A DNA stretch of 64,000 nucleotides from Billgrantia endophytica (GTDB taxonomy: Bacteria > Pseudomonadota > Gammaproteobacteria > Pseudomonadales > Halomonadaceae). The position numbers and the translations under genes were made by a program. Below are positions 50,960 through 61,350 of the stretch, piece by piece. Position 1 is the stretch's first letter; each line of letters starts with the position of its first letter. The stretch covers positions 46,944 through 110,943 of the forward strand of contig NZ_PNRF01000023.1 of the NCBI RefSeq assembly GCF_002879615.1, written 5' to 3'. The notes below the pieces were generated by a model. The model saw only the letters and a program-made list of their open reading frames with translations, made no database searches and had not been told where the DNA came from.

Positions 50960-51145
50960 AAAGTGAAGCGGGCCTCGACAGCGGTTTGTGCCTCCTGGGT
51001 GGAGGCCATCGCTGTCGAAGCGCTGGCCCCATCGCGACTGGCGCCGCAGGCGCCCCCGCGGAAGCTGCGAGCACTGGCAACTGATGCCAACCCAGGCAAC
51101 ACCGCGGTCGTGCGATAAATCGTCCTCCAACAGGGTGGGCCTGCC
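50960..51145. repeat. Interspersed GC-rich repeat copy, inverted arrangement
   Basis: 51030-51054 matches, in reverse complement and with one missing base, the 25-base block at 41636 and 63916. CTCCAACAGGGTGGG near 51126 also resembles the unit at 63829. The stretch fills the space between ppnN and the next convergent gene and holds no reading frame I would accept. Confidence 0.6.
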
Positions 51146-51177
51146 TGTCATGGTGATACAGGCCGCTGCAGGAAAAT

Positions 51178-51549
51178 CTACCTGGGCACTGCCGGGCGCC
51201 ACCACAGCAGCAGGACGTGCAGCAGCAGCCCGGCCGTCGCGCCATGCGCGATGAACAGCTGCCAACTGATCCAGTCGGTCATCAGGGCATGCCACCCCCC
51301 CATCACCGCCATGCCGACCAGCAAGGCGAGTCCGAAACGTATCAGCAGCTGCGGCAAGCGCTGGCGCTCATCCGCCTCGAGCATCCGCCAATGCATCACC
51401 GACACCGCCACGACAGCCGCCAGGGCGAGGAGGATCATCGTGAGCCGGTTTTCATGGCCGCCGGCCAGATATCGGGGAATGGTGGAAAGCATCAGCACCA
51501 CCAGTCCCAGCATGATGCTGACCCGTTCCGCCGTCGGTACTGCTTTCAT
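51178..51549 (-). CDS. Hypothetical four-helix inner-membrane protein
   Basis: 123 residues with four hydrophobic helices (about 10-27, 36-55, 68-88, 97-116) and short loops, e.g. IMLGLVVLMLSTIPRYL and LFIAHGATAGLLLHVLLLWW. I do not recognise a family. The start ATG overlaps the stop of the flavodoxin gene (TGATG) and has AAGGTGG upstream, so the two genes are coupled. A membrane partner of the flavodoxin is possible but unproven. Confidence 0.6.
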   Translation of the reverse strand: MKAVPTAERVSIMLGLVVLMLSTIPRYLAGGHENRLTMILLALAAVVAVSVMHWRMLEADERQRLPQLLIRFGLALLVGMAVMGGWHALMTDWISWQLFIAHGATAGLLLHVLLLWWRPAVPR

Positions 51550-52013
51550 CAGGCCACCTTCAACTGCTGCGCATCGATCCACTCTTCCACCCAGGGTAGC
51601 GCGGCATCGTCAGCCATGAAGGTTTCCATGGCATCCACTTCGAGCCGCTCTCCCAGGCGGTTGGCACCCAGCCCTTGCAGCATCTCATCCAACTGGCGGC
51701 CAGCGCCGCAGAACGTCTCGCCGTAAGAACTGTCCCCGAGGGCAATCAAGCCATAGCGCAGCCCGGAAAGCGACGGGCTCTGCTCATCCAGGCCACGGGC
51801 AAATGGCACGAAATTGCCCGGGAAATCACCGCTGCCGGTAGTGGAGACACAAAAGAGCGCCAGATCGGTGGGGGAATCGGTCACGTCCGCCACCGTGGGC
51901 TGTTCGAGAACGGCGACCTCGTAGCCGGCCGCCTCGAACAGAGGGCGGACTTGCTCAGCGACGTCGAGAGCGCCGCCATACATGGTTCCAACAAGGATCT
52001 TCAGCATTGGCAT
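51549..52013 (-). CDS. MioC-like flavodoxin
   Basis: 154 residues. FMN-binding loops are visible: ILVGTMYGGALDVAEQV for the phosphate, CVSTTGSGDFPGNFVPFARGL and LIALGDSSYGETFCGAG for the isoalloxazine ring. Length and motifs suit MioC/YqcA-type short flavodoxins. It should carry electrons at low potential in the cytoplasm. ATGs at 52013 and 52007 are both possible; neither has a close ribosome site. It is divergent from the DUF2788 gene. Confidence 0.78.
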   Translation of the reverse strand: MPMLKILVGTMYGGALDVAEQVRPLFEAAGYEVAVLEQPTVADVTDSPTDLALFCVSTTGSGDFPGNFVPFARGLDEQSPSLSGLRYGLIALGDSSYGETFCGAGRQLDEMLQGLGANRLGERLEVDAMETFMADDAALPWVEEWIDAQQLKVA

Positions 52014-52118
52014 GTCGGGAATATACCTGAGTGTTTCGATCGTATAGTCATAGCGTACCTGGCATGCAGCCCCCCTGAAGTCCGAGTACAATGACGAACT
52101 TTACGGCAAGGAGGCGAT

Positions 52119-52328
52119 ATGCAGCAGACCTTTGAGGCCTGGATCACGCCCATCATGATTGGCGGACTGATCCTGTTCATGAGCTTCATCATCTGGGATC
52201 TGGCCAAGAAATCCCAGGCCGGACGATTCGGCACCATCATGCTGTTCGTGGTACTGGGGGCCGGCATACTGGGTTATGTACTGAAAGTCGTCATTACCTG
52301 GCTGCTCGAGCGCGGTGGAGGCGTCTGA
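52119..52328 (+). CDS. DUF2788-family small membrane protein
   Basis: 69 residues with two hydrophobic helices (IGGLILFMSFIIWDLA and GTIMLFVVLGAGILGYVLKVVI) joined by KKSQAGRF. The pattern matches the small DUF2788 family of gammaproteobacteria; no function is known. AAGGAGG stands 5 bases before the ATG, the strongest ribosome site in the window, so it is probably well expressed. Confidence 0.75.
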   Translation: MQQTFEAWITPIMIGGLILFMSFIIWDLAKKSQAGRFGTIMLFVVLGAGILGYVLKVVITWLLERGGGV

Positions 52329-52357
52329 CTCGACCGCCCCCTCTTCCATCATGGCAA

Positions 52358-52380
52358 GATGCCACCTCTGGGGTGGCATC
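52358..52380. terminator. Bidirectional terminator hairpin between DUF2788 gene and ihfA
   Basis: GATGCCACC (52358-52366) pairs with GGTGGCATC (52372-52380) around TCTGG. It lies 15 bp past ihfA and 29 bp past the convergent DUF2788 gene. T-runs are short. Confidence 0.55.
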
Positions 52381-52395
52381 CTGTCCGTTCAGAAG

Positions 52396-52701
52396 TCAGC
52401 TTGGCGGCGGCCCTTCGTAGCACTCCACCTGGCTCTTGAGTTTCTGGCCAGGACGGAAGGTCACGACCCGGCGAGCCGAGATGGGAATCTCCTCGCCCGT
52501 CTTGGGGTTTCGGCCAGGACGCTCGCGCTTGTCACGCAGGTCGAAGTTGCCGAATCCCGACAGCTTCACCTGTTCGTTCTCACGCAGGCAGGCCCGTATT
52601 TCCTCGAAGAAGGCTTCTACCATCGCCTTGGCTTCCCGCTTGGTCAGTCCCAACTCGGCGTGAAGGTGCTCGGCCAGTTCCGCCTTGGTCAACGCTCCCA
52701 T
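52396..52701 (-). CDS. ihfA: Integration host factor subunit alpha
   Basis: 101 residues. [36 protein letters not shown] is the helical dimer part, [45 protein letters not shown] the DNA-bending arm with its intercalating proline. It forms the heterodimer with IhfB that bends DNA at promoters and origins. AAGGAG lies 6 bases before the ATG at 52701. It follows pheT as in E. coli. Confidence 0.94.
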   Translation of the reverse strand: MGALTKAELAEHLHAELGLTKREAKAMVEAFFEEIRACLRENEQVKLSGFGNFDLRDKRERPGRNPKTGEEIPISARRVVTFRPGQKLKSQVECYEGPPPS

Positions 52702-52812
52702 GTCTACTCCTTCAGAGTGGCGGTCCAGCCCGTCGCCGGTGATTTTTCGCCCGGGAAGTGCGCGGCAGGTCATGCTGCGCAGCCTCGTGGCACGAAAAGA
52801 CACCCCGAAACT

Positions 52813-55194
52813 TCATCCGCGTAGCTCGGCACCCAGATGCTGGTGCGACTCGGCGACGATGGCATCGACCAACTGATTGATTTCCTCGTCATTCAGCGTG
52901 CGCGAAGGATGCTGCCAGGTCAAGCCCAAGGCGACGCTCTTGTGCCCTTCCGTAACCCCCTTGCCCTGATAGACGTCGAAAAGGCGCAGTTCCTCGAGCC
53001 ACTGGCCGGCCTGGCTGCGTACACAATCCAGCAATGTCTGGACCGACTGGTCCTCTTCCAGCAGGAAGGCCAGGTCACGGCGGACTTCCGGATAGCGAGA
53101 CAGCGGCGCAAAGGCCGGCAGCACACCTCGGGTCAGGGCATCCTGGCGCACCTCGAACAGCAGCGCATCGGCCTTGAGGCCCAGCGTCGCGCGGACCCCG
53201 GGATGAAGCGCCCCGATCCAGCCCACGGCCTCGCCGCGATAAAGAATTCGGGCACTCTGCCCCGGGTGCAGCGAGGGGTGCTCGCCTGGCTCGAAGCGCC
53301 AGGCCTCGGCCTCCCCCCCCATGGCGGTCAAGCTCTCCAGGTCACCCTTGAGGTCGAAGAAATCGACCTGCTCACGGCCACCCGCCCAGCCCTCGGGCTC
53401 ACGCGAACCACAGACCAGCGCTCCCAGCATGGGAGTCTGCTGCAGGTCATCCAGGTCCCCGCGAAACACCAGGCCTGCCTCGAACAGGCGAACCCGTGTC
53501 TGCTGGCGATTGAGGTTATGCTCGAGGGCCCGCACCAGGCCAGGGAACAGGCTCGCGCGCATGACGGAAAGGTCGCTGGAGATGGGGTTGGCCAGTCGCG
53601 GGGAGACGGCGTCCGGCAGCAGCGCCCGCTGCAGCTCGGGAGCCACGAAGCTGTAGGTCACGGCCTCCTGGTAGCCCCGTGCCACCATCTGCCGACGCAA
53701 CCGGCCCAGAGGCGTGCGAGCCTCGTGATCGGGACGCAGCGCCAGGCGTGCCGCGGGACGACGTGCCGGCAACAGGTTGTAGCCGTGGATTCTGGCCACC
53801 TCCTCGATCAGGTCCTCCTCGATGGCGATATCGAAACGCCAGCTCGGCACGCGCACCTGCCAACCGGCCTCACCCGTTTCGACACCCATGCCGAGTCGCT
53901 CGAGTATCTCGGTGACGTCACCGGCGGGCAGCCGCTTGCACAACGCCTGTTCGAGGCGCGCGGCGCGCAGGGTCACCTCACGCTCACCCGGCAGGTGCGC
54001 CTGGCTTGCCGCTTCCACCAGCGGGCCCGGCTCGCCACCGGTGATCTGCAGCAGCAACGCGGTCGCCCTCTCCACGGCATCCACGGTCAGCTGCGGATCG
54101 ACACCGCGCTCGAAACGATGGGAGGCATCGGTATGCAGGCCGTAGGAGCGCGCCTGACCGGCAATCGCCAGGGAAGAAAAGAAGGCCGACTCCAGGAAGA
54201 TGTCGCGGGTGGCTTCGCTGACGCCCGATCCCTCTCCCCCCATCACCCCGGCCATGGCCAGCGGACCACGCTCATCGGCAATGACCAGCGTATTGGCATT
54301 CAGGGTGATTTCCTGGCCATCGAGCAGCACCAGCCTCTCGCCTTCACGGGCCAGGCGTACGATCACCGCCCCATGCAGATTGGCCCGGTCGAAGGCGTGC
54401 AATGGCTGCCCCAGTTCCAGCATCACGTAATTGGTGATATCGACGACCGGATCGATGGAACGCACGCCGCTGCGACGCAGCCGCTCGACCATCCATAACG
54501 GCGTCACAGCGGTGACATCGACGCCCTTGATCAGGCGACCGATATACCGCGGGCAGCGCTCGACATCCTCGATGCGAACCGGGAAGGTCTCGTCATGAAC
54601 CGGTGCCACCGGCGTCACGTCCGGCGACATCACTGGCAACCGGTTGAGCACGCCCACTTCACGCGCCAGGCCCTTGAGACTCAGGCAATCGCCGCGGTTG
54701 GGTGTCAGGTCCACTTCAATCGTATGATCGTCGAGCCCCATCCAGGCCCGGAAATCCTCGCCCGCCGGCGCATCGAGCGGCAGCTCGAGGATACCGGGCG
54801 ACGTTTCCTCCTCCAGGCCCAGCTCCGAGGCAGAACAGATCATGCCGCGGGACTCCACGCCTCGAAGCGCCGCCTTCTTGATCTGGAAGTCGCCGGGCAG
54901 CACGGCTCCGACACGGGCAAAGGGCACTTTCTGGCCTACCGCCACGTTGGATGCACCACACACCACCTGGACCGGCTCGCCGCTGCCATCGTCCACCTGG
55001 CAAACATTCAGCTTGTCAGCATCGGGATGCGGCTCCTTGCCGACCACCTCGGCCACCACCACGCCATTGAAAACCGCTGCCACCGGCTCGACGGCATCGA
55101 CTTCCAACCCGGCCATGGTGATCTGGTCGGCCAATGCCTGGGCGCCAAGCTGCGGCGAGACCCACTCACGCAGCCACTGTTCGGAAAATTTCAT
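52813..55194 (-). CDS. pheT: Phenylalanine--tRNA ligase beta subunit
   Basis: 793 residues, standard bacterial length. The N-terminal tRNA-binding domain (VVAEVVGKEPHPDADKLNVCQVDDG), B3/B4 editing domain (VDLTPNRGDCLSLKGLAREV), B5 and the C-terminal ferredoxin-like anticodon-binding domain (PLSRYPEVRRDLAFLL) are all visible. It pairs with PheS in an alpha2-beta2 enzyme. It follows pheS by 43 bp in the same transcript. Confidence 0.95.
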   Translation of the reverse strand: MKFSEQWLREWVSPQLGAQALADQITMAGLEVDAVEPVAAVFNGVVVAEVVGKEPHPDADKLNVCQVDDGSGEPVQVVCGASNVAVGQKVPFARVGAVLPGDFQIKKAALRGVESRGMICSASELGLEEETSPGILELPLDAPAGEDFRAWMGLDDHTIEVDLTPNRGDCLSLKGLAREVGVLNRLPVMSPDVTPVAPVHDETFPVRIEDVERCPRYIGRLIKGVDVTAVTPLWMVERLRRSGVRSIDPVVDITNYVMLELGQPLHAFDRANLHGAVIVRLAREGERLVLLDGQEITLNANTLVIADERGPLAMAGVMGGEGSGVSEATRDIFLESAFFSSLAIAGQARSYGLHTDASHRFERGVDPQLTVDAVERATALLLQITGGEPGPLVEAASQAHLPGEREVTLRAARLEQALCKRLPAGDVTEILERLGMGVETGEAGWQVRVPSWRFDIAIEEDLIEEVARIHGYNLLPARRPAARLALRPDHEARTPLGRLRRQMVARGYQEAVTYSFVAPELQRALLPDAVSPRLANPISSDLSVMRASLFPGLVRALEHNLNRQQTRVRLFEAGLVFRGDLDDLQQTPMLGALVCGSREPEGWAGGREQVDFFDLKGDLESLTAMGGEAEAWRFEPGEHPSLHPGQSARILYRGEAVGWIGALHPGVRATLGLKADALLFEVRQDALTRGVLPAFAPLSRYPEVRRDLAFLLEEDQSVQTLLDCVRSQAGQWLEELRLFDVYQGKGVTEGHKSVALGLTWQHPSRTLNDEEINQLVDAIVAESHQHLGAELRG

Positions 55195-55237
55195 GACTCA
55201 TCCTGTGTTCTGCCGATGTACATGTAATGCCGCGAGG

Positions 55238-56318
<1,081 letters not shown>

Positions 56319-56330
56319 AAGACATGGTGC

Positions 56331-56363
56331 AAAAAAACAGGGGAAGAGCGGCTGCTCTTCCCC
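56331..56363 (-). terminator. Intrinsic terminator between rplT and pheS
   Basis: On the minus strand a perfect 10-bp stem (GGGGAAGAGC with GCTCTTCCCC, four-base loop) is followed two bases later by seven Ts. It lies 62 bp after rplT. E. coli has a Phe-codon attenuator here, but I find no Phe-rich leader peptide, so it looks like a plain terminator. Confidence 0.85.
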
Positions 56364-56425
56364 CGTGACGGTCTGGTGTGACACAGGACCAGTCAATGCC
56401 GGCCCACACCATCGGTCGGTATCAC

Positions 56426-56779
56426 TTACTGGGCAGCCTTGGCCTTCTCGACGATGGCAGCAAAGGCGGCCTTCTCGTGAACAGCCAGATCGGCCAGCAC
56501 CTTGCGGTCGATCTCGATACCGGCCTTCTTCAGGCCACCGACGAAACGGCTATAGGACAGGCCATGCTGACGGGCACCGGCGTTGATACGCTGGATCCAC
56601 AGGGCACGGAACTGACGCTTGCGGTTGCGACGGTCACGGTATGCGTACTGGCCGGCCTTGATAACGGCCTGCTTGGCAACGCGGAAAACCCGCGAACGGG
56701 CACCGTAGTAACCCTTGGCCAGCTTCAGAACTTTCTTGTGACGACGACGAGCGACGACACCACGCTTGACACGAGTCAT
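56426..56779 (-). CDS. rplT: 50S ribosomal protein L20
   Basis: 117 residues, normal length. It begins [73 protein letters not shown] sequence throughout, the long basic N-terminal helix of L20 that binds 23S rRNA. In E. coli L20 represses its own operon at rpmI; whether such a site exists here I cannot tell. It lies 36 bp after rpmI. Confidence 0.96.
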   Translation of the reverse strand: MTRVKRGVVARRRHKKVLKLAKGYYGARSRVFRVAKQAVIKAGQYAYRDRRNRKRQFRALWIQRINAGARQHGLSYSRFVGGLKKAGIEIDRKVLADLAVHEKAAFAAIVEKAKAAQ

Positions 56780-56815
56780 GGCATTCTCCTGACGTTAAAG
56801 TGAGCAACCAGAGGC

Positions 56816-57010
56816 TTACAGATTCGGCAACATGCGCTGAATGAGGGCCTTGTCCGCGTCGTGGATCTGCTTCATACCGCGCAGGTGACGCTTACGCTTG
56901 GTCGACTTCTTGGTCAGGATGTGGCTACGGAAAGACTGCTTGTGCTTGAAGCCATTGGCGGTCTTCTTGAAGCGCTTGGCAGCGCCGCTGTTGCTCTTGA
57001 TTTTCGGCAT
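56816..57010 (-). CDS. rpmI: 50S ribosomal protein L35
   Basis: 64 residues. [19 protein letters not shown] at the N-terminus and [15 protein letters not shown] [18 protein letters not shown] identify L35. GAGCGGAG precedes the ATG at 57010. It sits in the conserved infC-rpmI-rplT order. Confidence 0.95.
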   Translation of the reverse strand: MPKIKSNSGAAKRFKKTANGFKHKQSFRSHILTKKSTKRKRHLRGMKQIHDADKALIQRMLPNL

Positions 57011-57095
57011 GAGGAATTCTCCGCTCGAGTTTTTTAGAAAATCCGGGGCCAATGGCCGGCGCTGACGCCAGCCATCCGTTTGACGGGCCTTCGGA

Positions 57096-57635
57096 TCACT
57101 TCTTCTTGGGGGCAATGATCATGATCATCTGGCGCCCTTCCATCTTGGGGAAGGACTCCACGGTCCCGAGTTCCTCGAGATCCGCGGCGATCCGCTCCAT
57201 CAGCTTGCGGCCGATGTCCTGATGCGCCATTTCACGGCCGCGAAACCGCAGCGTGACCTTGCCCTTGTCGCCACCTTCGAGGAAGCGAACCAGGTTTTTC
57301 AGCTTGACCTGATAGTCGCCCTCGTCGGTGCCAGGCCGGAATTTGACTTCCTTGACCTGAATCTGTTTCGTCTTTTTCTTCTGAGCGGCCTTCTGCTTTT
57401 TCTGCTCAAAGACGAATTTGCCATAATCCATGATCTTGCAGACAATCGGATCGGCATTTGAAATCTGGACGAGGTCCAAACCGGCTGCTTCGGCGCGTTC
57501 CAGTGCTTCGCTGGTGGGTACGACACCCAGCTGCTCGCCGTCGCTGTCGATCAGGCGCACCTGATCCTCGGTAATACGCTCGTTCATTGGGGGGCGCTTG
57601 TCCTGTGGACGTCCGCGCTGGCTGCTTCGCTTGAT
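57096..57635 (-). CDS. infC: Translation initiation factor IF-3, probable AUC start codon
   Basis: 179 residues if begun at the ATC at 57635, against 180 in E. coli; the first ATG (57587) would give 163 and cut the N-terminus. GGAG lies 8 bases before the ATC, whereas the ATG is preceded by CCCCCCA without a ribosome site. The N-terminal [28 protein letters not shown] is typical of IF3 in pseudomonads and relatives. The body has [39 protein letters not shown] and [15 protein letters not shown]. Known infC genes use AUU or AUC so that IF3 represses its own translation. Confidence 0.9.
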   Translation of the reverse strand: MKRSSQRGRPQDKRPPMNERITEDQVRLIDSDGEQLGVVPTSEALERAEAAGLDLVQISNADPIVCKIMDYGKFVFEQKKQKAAQKKKTKQIQVKEVKFRPGTDEGDYQVKLKNLVRFLEGGDKGKVTLRFRGREMAHQDIGRKLMERIAADLEELGTVESFPKMEGRQMIMIIAPKKK

Positions 57636-57669
57636 CGTTCCGTCTCCGTTCCGGTAATTGACAGTGTCG

Positions 57670-59568
57670 TTACCAACCTTCGGCCCGAACGCGCTCGATG
57701 AATTCATCGACGGTCTGGATGCCGAGGTTTTCGCCTGTGCGGGTGCGCACGGCAACCGAGTCGGCTTCGACTTCCTTATCCCCTACCACGAGGAGATAGG
57801 GAACTTTCTGCAAGGTATGCTCGCGGATTTTAAAGCCGATCTTCTCGTTCCTCAAGTCCGCCTTGACGCGAAGACCAATTTTCTGCAAGCGACGCTCCAA
57901 TTGTACCGCATAGTCACGCTGGGCATCGGTAATCGTCATGATCACTATCTGCTCGGGAGCCAGCCACAGCGGCATGGCCCCGGCGTAGTGCTCGATCAGG
58001 ATACCGATGAAGCGCTCGAAAGAGCCCAGGATCGCCCGATGGAGCATGACCGGCGTCTTGCGCTCCCCGTCCTCGTCGACGAATTGAGCGCCCAGCCTGC
58101 CCGGCAGATTGAAGTCCAGCTGCAGTGTACCGCATTGCCAGACGCGATTCAGACAATCGCGCAGCGCGAACTCGATCTTCGGGCCATAAAAGGCGCCCTC
58201 GCCCGGCTGCAGCTCCCATTGGAGCCCTGTCGCGTTCAATGCGGCCTCGAGCCCCTGCTCGGCACGGTCCCACAGCGCCGCCTCGCCCATGAAGTCCTCC
58301 GGGCGCGTCGACAGCTTGAGTTCCACGTCGTCGAAGCCCAGCTCCTTGTAAACCTTGAGTGTCAGGGCAATGAAATCTTCCGCCTCGGCCTGAATCTGCT
58401 TCTCGGTGCAGAAGATGTGCGCATCGTCTTGGGTGAAGCCGCGCACCCGCATCAGGCCATGCAGCGAGCCGGACGGCTCGTTACGATGGCAGCTGCCGAA
58501 CTCGGCCAGTCGCAGTGGCAGGTCGCGATAGCTCTTCAGCCCCTGGTTGAACACCTGCACGTGACAGGGACAGTTCATCGGCTTCACCGCGTATTCGCGC
58601 TTCTCCGACTCGGTGGTGAACATCAGGTCGCTGTAGTGGCCCCAGTGGCCCGACTTCTTCCACAGCGACAGGTCGACCACCTGGGGGGTGCGTATCTCCT
58701 GGTAGCCGTGCTCGACCTGCACCTTGCGCATGTATTGCTCCAGCGCCTGGTAGATCGTCCAGCCATTCGGGTGCCAGAACACCATGCCCGGCGCCTCTTC
58801 CTGCAGGTGGAAGAGATTCATGCGCTTGGCCAGCTTGCGGTGATCGCGCTTCTCCGCCTCCTCGAGGCGCTTCAGATAGGCCTTGAGCTGCTTCTTGTCG
58901 CCCCAGGCCGTCCCGTAGATGCGCGTCAGCATCGGCTTGGTGGCGTCGCCACGCCAGTAGGCGCCGGCCAGCTTGGTCAACTTGAAGGCCTTCAGATGCC
59001 GGGTATTGGGCACGTGGGGGCCCCGGCACATGTCGATATATTCCTCGTGCCGGTAGAGACGAATCGTTTCGTCCTCGGGGATCTCCCGCACGATTTCCTG
59101 TTTATAGGGCTCGTCCCTGTGCAGGAAGGTCAGCATCGCCTGGTCACGGTCGACGTACTCGCGCACCACGTCATACTCGGTGTCGATCAGCGCTTTCATG
59201 CGCGTCTCGATCGCCTCGAGATCTTCCGGCGTCACCGAGCGCCCGAAATCGATGTCGTAGTAAAACCCGTCGTCGATGACCGGCCCGATGGCCATCTTGG
59301 CGTCGGGATAGAGCTGCTTGACCGCATGGCCGATCAGGTGGGCGCAGGAGTGACGGATGATCTCTTCGCCTTCCGGGTCGCGGGCAGTCATGATCGCCAC
59401 TTCCGCATCGTGGTCGATGATGTCAGCGGCATCGACGAGTTCGCCATCGATCTTGCCGGCGATACAGGCCTTGGCCAGACCGGGGCCGATGGATTCGGCC
59501 AGCTGCATGATGGAAAGGGGTTCGTCGAAAGTTCTCTGGCTGCCGTCGGGCAAGGTGACGATGGGCAT
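57670..59568 (-). CDS. thrS: Threonine--tRNA ligase
   Basis: 632 residues. Domains in order: TGS ([14 protein letters not shown]), the editing SAD domain ([18 protein letters not shown] with HxxxH), class-II core with the zinc Cys in [12 protein letters not shown], motif 2 ([31 protein letters not shown]) and motif 3 ([18 protein letters not shown]), then the anticodon domain ([18 protein letters not shown]). AAGGA lies 7 bases before the ATG. It is the first gene of thrS-infC-rpmI-rplT, and a leader hairpin resembling a tRNA-Thr anticodon arm stands just upstream. Confidence 0.96.
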   Translation of the reverse strand: MPIVTLPDGSQRTFDEPLSIMQLAESIGPGLAKACIAGKIDGELVDAADIIDHDAEVAIMTARDPEGEEIIRHSCAHLIGHAVKQLYPDAKMAIGPVIDDGFYYDIDFGRSVTPEDLEAIETRMKALIDTEYDVVREYVDRDQAMLTFLHRDEPYKQEIVREIPEDETIRLYRHEEYIDMCRGPHVPNTRHLKAFKLTKLAGAYWRGDATKPMLTRIYGTAWGDKKQLKAYLKRLEEAEKRDHRKLAKRMNLFHLQEEAPGMVFWHPNGWTIYQALEQYMRKVQVEHGYQEIRTPQVVDLSLWKKSGHWGHYSDLMFTTESEKREYAVKPMNCPCHVQVFNQGLKSYRDLPLRLAEFGSCHRNEPSGSLHGLMRVRGFTQDDAHIFCTEKQIQAEAEDFIALTLKVYKELGFDDVELKLSTRPEDFMGEAALWDRAEQGLEAALNATGLQWELQPGEGAFYGPKIEFALRDCLNRVWQCGTLQLDFNLPGRLGAQFVDEDGERKTPVMLHRAILGSFERFIGILIEHYAGAMPLWLAPEQIVIMTITDAQRDYAVQLERRLQKIGLRVKADLRNEKIGFKIREHTLQKVPYLLVVGDKEVEADSVAVRTRTGENLGIQTVDEFIERVRAEGW

Positions 59569-59590
59569 TGAAGCGTCCTTGTGCGCAGTG

Positions 59591-59611
59591 GTGATCCATA
59601 CCAGGGATCAC
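59591..59611 (-). promoter_or_regulatory. thrS leader hairpin mimicking the tRNA-Thr(GGU) anticodon arm
   Basis: On the minus strand (mRNA sense) GTGATCC and GGATCAC form a perfect 7-bp stem around the 7-base loop CTGGTAT. The loop equals an anticodon loop, positions 32-38: C, U33, GGU (threonine anticodon), A37, U. It ends 22 bases before the thrS ATG and about 8 bases before the AAGGA ribosome site. In E. coli ThrRS binds a similar leader hairpin to block ribosome loading. Confidence 0.7.
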
Positions 59612-59804
59612 GTGTCGCGGTTAGTGGCGTAGAGCAAAATCATGGAGAAAAAACGATGGAGATCGTGAGCCACGCAGCCCGCCCTCTACTCTGGACGATG
59701 CGGGTGCGGCCATTCAGGCGCCCCGCCGCGCGTCACGTCAGCCGACAAGACTACCAGAAGCACGGCCCGCCGCGCCACGCCCATCCCACGGCAGCACCAC
59801 GCAA

Positions 59805-59828
59805 CAGGGGCACCCGAAGGTGCCCCTG
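59805..59828 (-). terminator. Terminator hairpin after the OmpA-family gene
   Basis: CAGGGGCACC (59805-59814) pairs with GGTGCCCCTG (59819-59828); on the minus strand the loop is the very stable TTCG tetraloop. It lies 48 bp past the OmpA-family stop codon. Only two Ts follow. Confidence 0.55.
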
Positions 59829-59876
59829 TGTCATGCCGTCGGCCCATCCATCAGGCCCTGGGTCTTGATCGATGAA

Positions 59877-60548
59877 TCAATCCCAGTTGACGATTTCCAC
59901 GCGACGGTTCTGGGCACGGCCCTCGTCGGTCTCATTGGTGGCAACCGGACGCTCTTCACCGTGACCGATGGTAGTCATGCGGTTCTCGGCAATACCGCGA
60001 GAGACGAGGAAGTCCCTGACGGATTCAGCACGACGCTGGGAGAGCCCCTGGTTGTACTCCGCAGAGCCCACGTGGTCGGTATGACCCTCGATACGAACGC
60101 GGAGGTCGGTGTTTTCACGCAGGGTGTTGGCCACCTGGTCCAGCTCGCGATGCGCTTCCGGACGGATTTCGTCGGAATCGAAAGCGAAGGTGACTTCGCT
60201 ATCCAGCACTACCGGCTCGAAGGTGGGCGGAGGAGTCGGCTCGGGCTCCGGCATCGGCTCCGGCTCGGGTTGGGCAACCGGCTCCGGAGTGCGATCGGCA
60301 CACAGCAGCGCGCCGATAGCGGCACCGGATGCACCACCGACACCGATGCCTTGATCCTCATCGGAACTACCGCTGACAGCATAGCCGATACTACCGCCAA
60401 TCAGGCCGCCGGCAATACCGCACACCACAGGCTGCTGATACCAGGCACGATCGGATGATGCCGTAGCCCCTCCCCCGGTGTTGGCACAGCCGGAAAGGCC
60501 GATGACCAGAGCAGAACCTAACAGCAAGCCAGTCGTAGATTTTTTCAT
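59877..60548 (-). CDS. OmpA-family outer-membrane lipoprotein with glycine zipper
   Basis: 223 residues. Lipobox GLSGC follows MKKSTTGLLLGSALVI. Then comes a glycine-zipper segment (VVCGIAGGLIGGSIGYAVSG and GVGGASGAAIGALLC), a Pro-Glu linker (PEPEPMPEPEPTPPP) and a C-terminal OmpA domain (about 115-223: FAFDSDEIRPEAHRELDQVA, IEGHTDHVGSAEYNQGLSQRRAESVRDFL, GHGEERPVATN, NRRVEI) that binds peptidoglycan diaminopimelate. It should tether the outer membrane to the wall. AAGGAG lies 7 bases before the ATG at 60548. Confidence 0.88.
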   Translation of the reverse strand: MKKSTTGLLLGSALVIGLSGCANTGGGATASSDRAWYQQPVVCGIAGGLIGGSIGYAVSGSSDEDQGIGVGGASGAAIGALLCADRTPEPVAQPEPEPMPEPEPTPPPTFEPVVLDSEVTFAFDSDEIRPEAHRELDQVANTLRENTDLRVRIEGHTDHVGSAEYNQGLSQRRAESVRDFLVSRGIAENRMTTIGHGEERPVATNETDEGRAQNRRVEIVNWD

Positions 60549-60633
60549 TACAAGACTCCTTCTTGATTCATATTCGGGCAATCCGTTTTTGATATCCCGA
60601 AAGATCCGGGAATTCTAAGCCCCGGTTCCGGAA

Positions 60634-60661
60634 AGTGTAGGCCTAATTGAGCCAAGCTCAA
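60634..60661 (-). promoter_or_regulatory. Possible sigma-70 promoter of the OmpA-family gene
   Basis: Minus strand TTGAGC (60661-60656) and TACACT (60639-60634) are 16 bases apart, 86 bp before the gene. The surrounding 269-bp gap to the DUF2489 gene is A+T-rich and otherwise shows nothing. Confidence 0.35.
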
Positions 60662-60817
60662 AGTACAACCTAATTCCAACGTCGCATAACGCTGCGATCC
60701 GAGCACGGAATACTACACGGAACCCACTAATTAGCTTGCCGAAAAGGGCAAAATGTTGCAATTACATCTTACTGTACTATTTACGTACAGCCACCCCCCA
60801 GGTTACCGAAAAACACC

Positions 60818-61285
60818 TCAATGCAGGCTTGCCGGCCAACCACGACGAAATTCCAGTACCGCCGCGGCCGCCTCCAGCACCGGCTGGCGAAGCTCGTCTT
60901 CTATCGCCAGCCTCTCGCGGTCCTCACGCATCCTGTCTCGCGGCGTCAACGCCTTGCGGGCCGAGTGGGTGTGCAGATGCTGCGTTCGGGCGTGGACCTC
61001 ACCAAAGGGCTGAAACGCCGGACGCTCCAGCAGTCGCGGGTCGAGAATCTCCAGCAGCACCTTGCAGCGCCAGGCCCCTTCGGTGACATCAACCTGCTCC
61101 TGCAGCAGCGAGGAGGCCACCATCTCGAGGTTTTCCAGGCAGTTTTCATGCGCCCGACGCAACTCGTCCCGTCGGAAGGCTTCGCGGCGCTTGACCTCAC
61201 GCCACAAGGTAAAGGCATACGTGCCCAGGCCGGCAATGATGGCCAGGCCCAGCGCAAGCAGGATCAGGGCGGTCGTCGTCGTCAT
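60818..61285 (-). CDS. DUF2489-family membrane-anchored protein
   Basis: 155 residues. One N-terminal membrane helix (ALILLALGLAIIAGLGTYAF) precedes a charged, helical cytoplasmic domain: FRRDELRRAHENCLENLEMVASSLLQEQVDVTEGAWRCKVLLEIL. This fits the DUF2489 family of gammaproteobacteria, whose function is unknown. The start at 61285 puts the helix right at the N-terminus; a longer reading from 61336 has a less plausible leader. It lies 65 bp downstream of cysQ and may share its transcript. Confidence 0.72.
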   Translation of the reverse strand: MTTTTALILLALGLAIIAGLGTYAFTLWREVKRREAFRRDELRRAHENCLENLEMVASSLLQEQVDVTEGAWRCKVLLEILDPRLLERPAFQPFGEVHARTQHLHTHSARKALTPRDRMREDRERLAIEDELRQPVLEAAAAVLEFRRGWPASLH

Positions 61286-61350
61286 GGGGCATCCAGGCGG
61301 TCGGGGAATGAGGCGGAAATTGTACAGCAAGCACATCGATGCGACATGTT

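Noticed and set aside
52837..54498. 553-codon plus-strand frame opposite pheT
   Set aside because: Antisense shadow of pheT; low-complexity His/Gln/Arg-rich translation and no ribosome site.
57658..59571. 637-codon plus-strand frame opposite thrS
   Set aside because: Antisense shadow of thrS; no recognisable domains.
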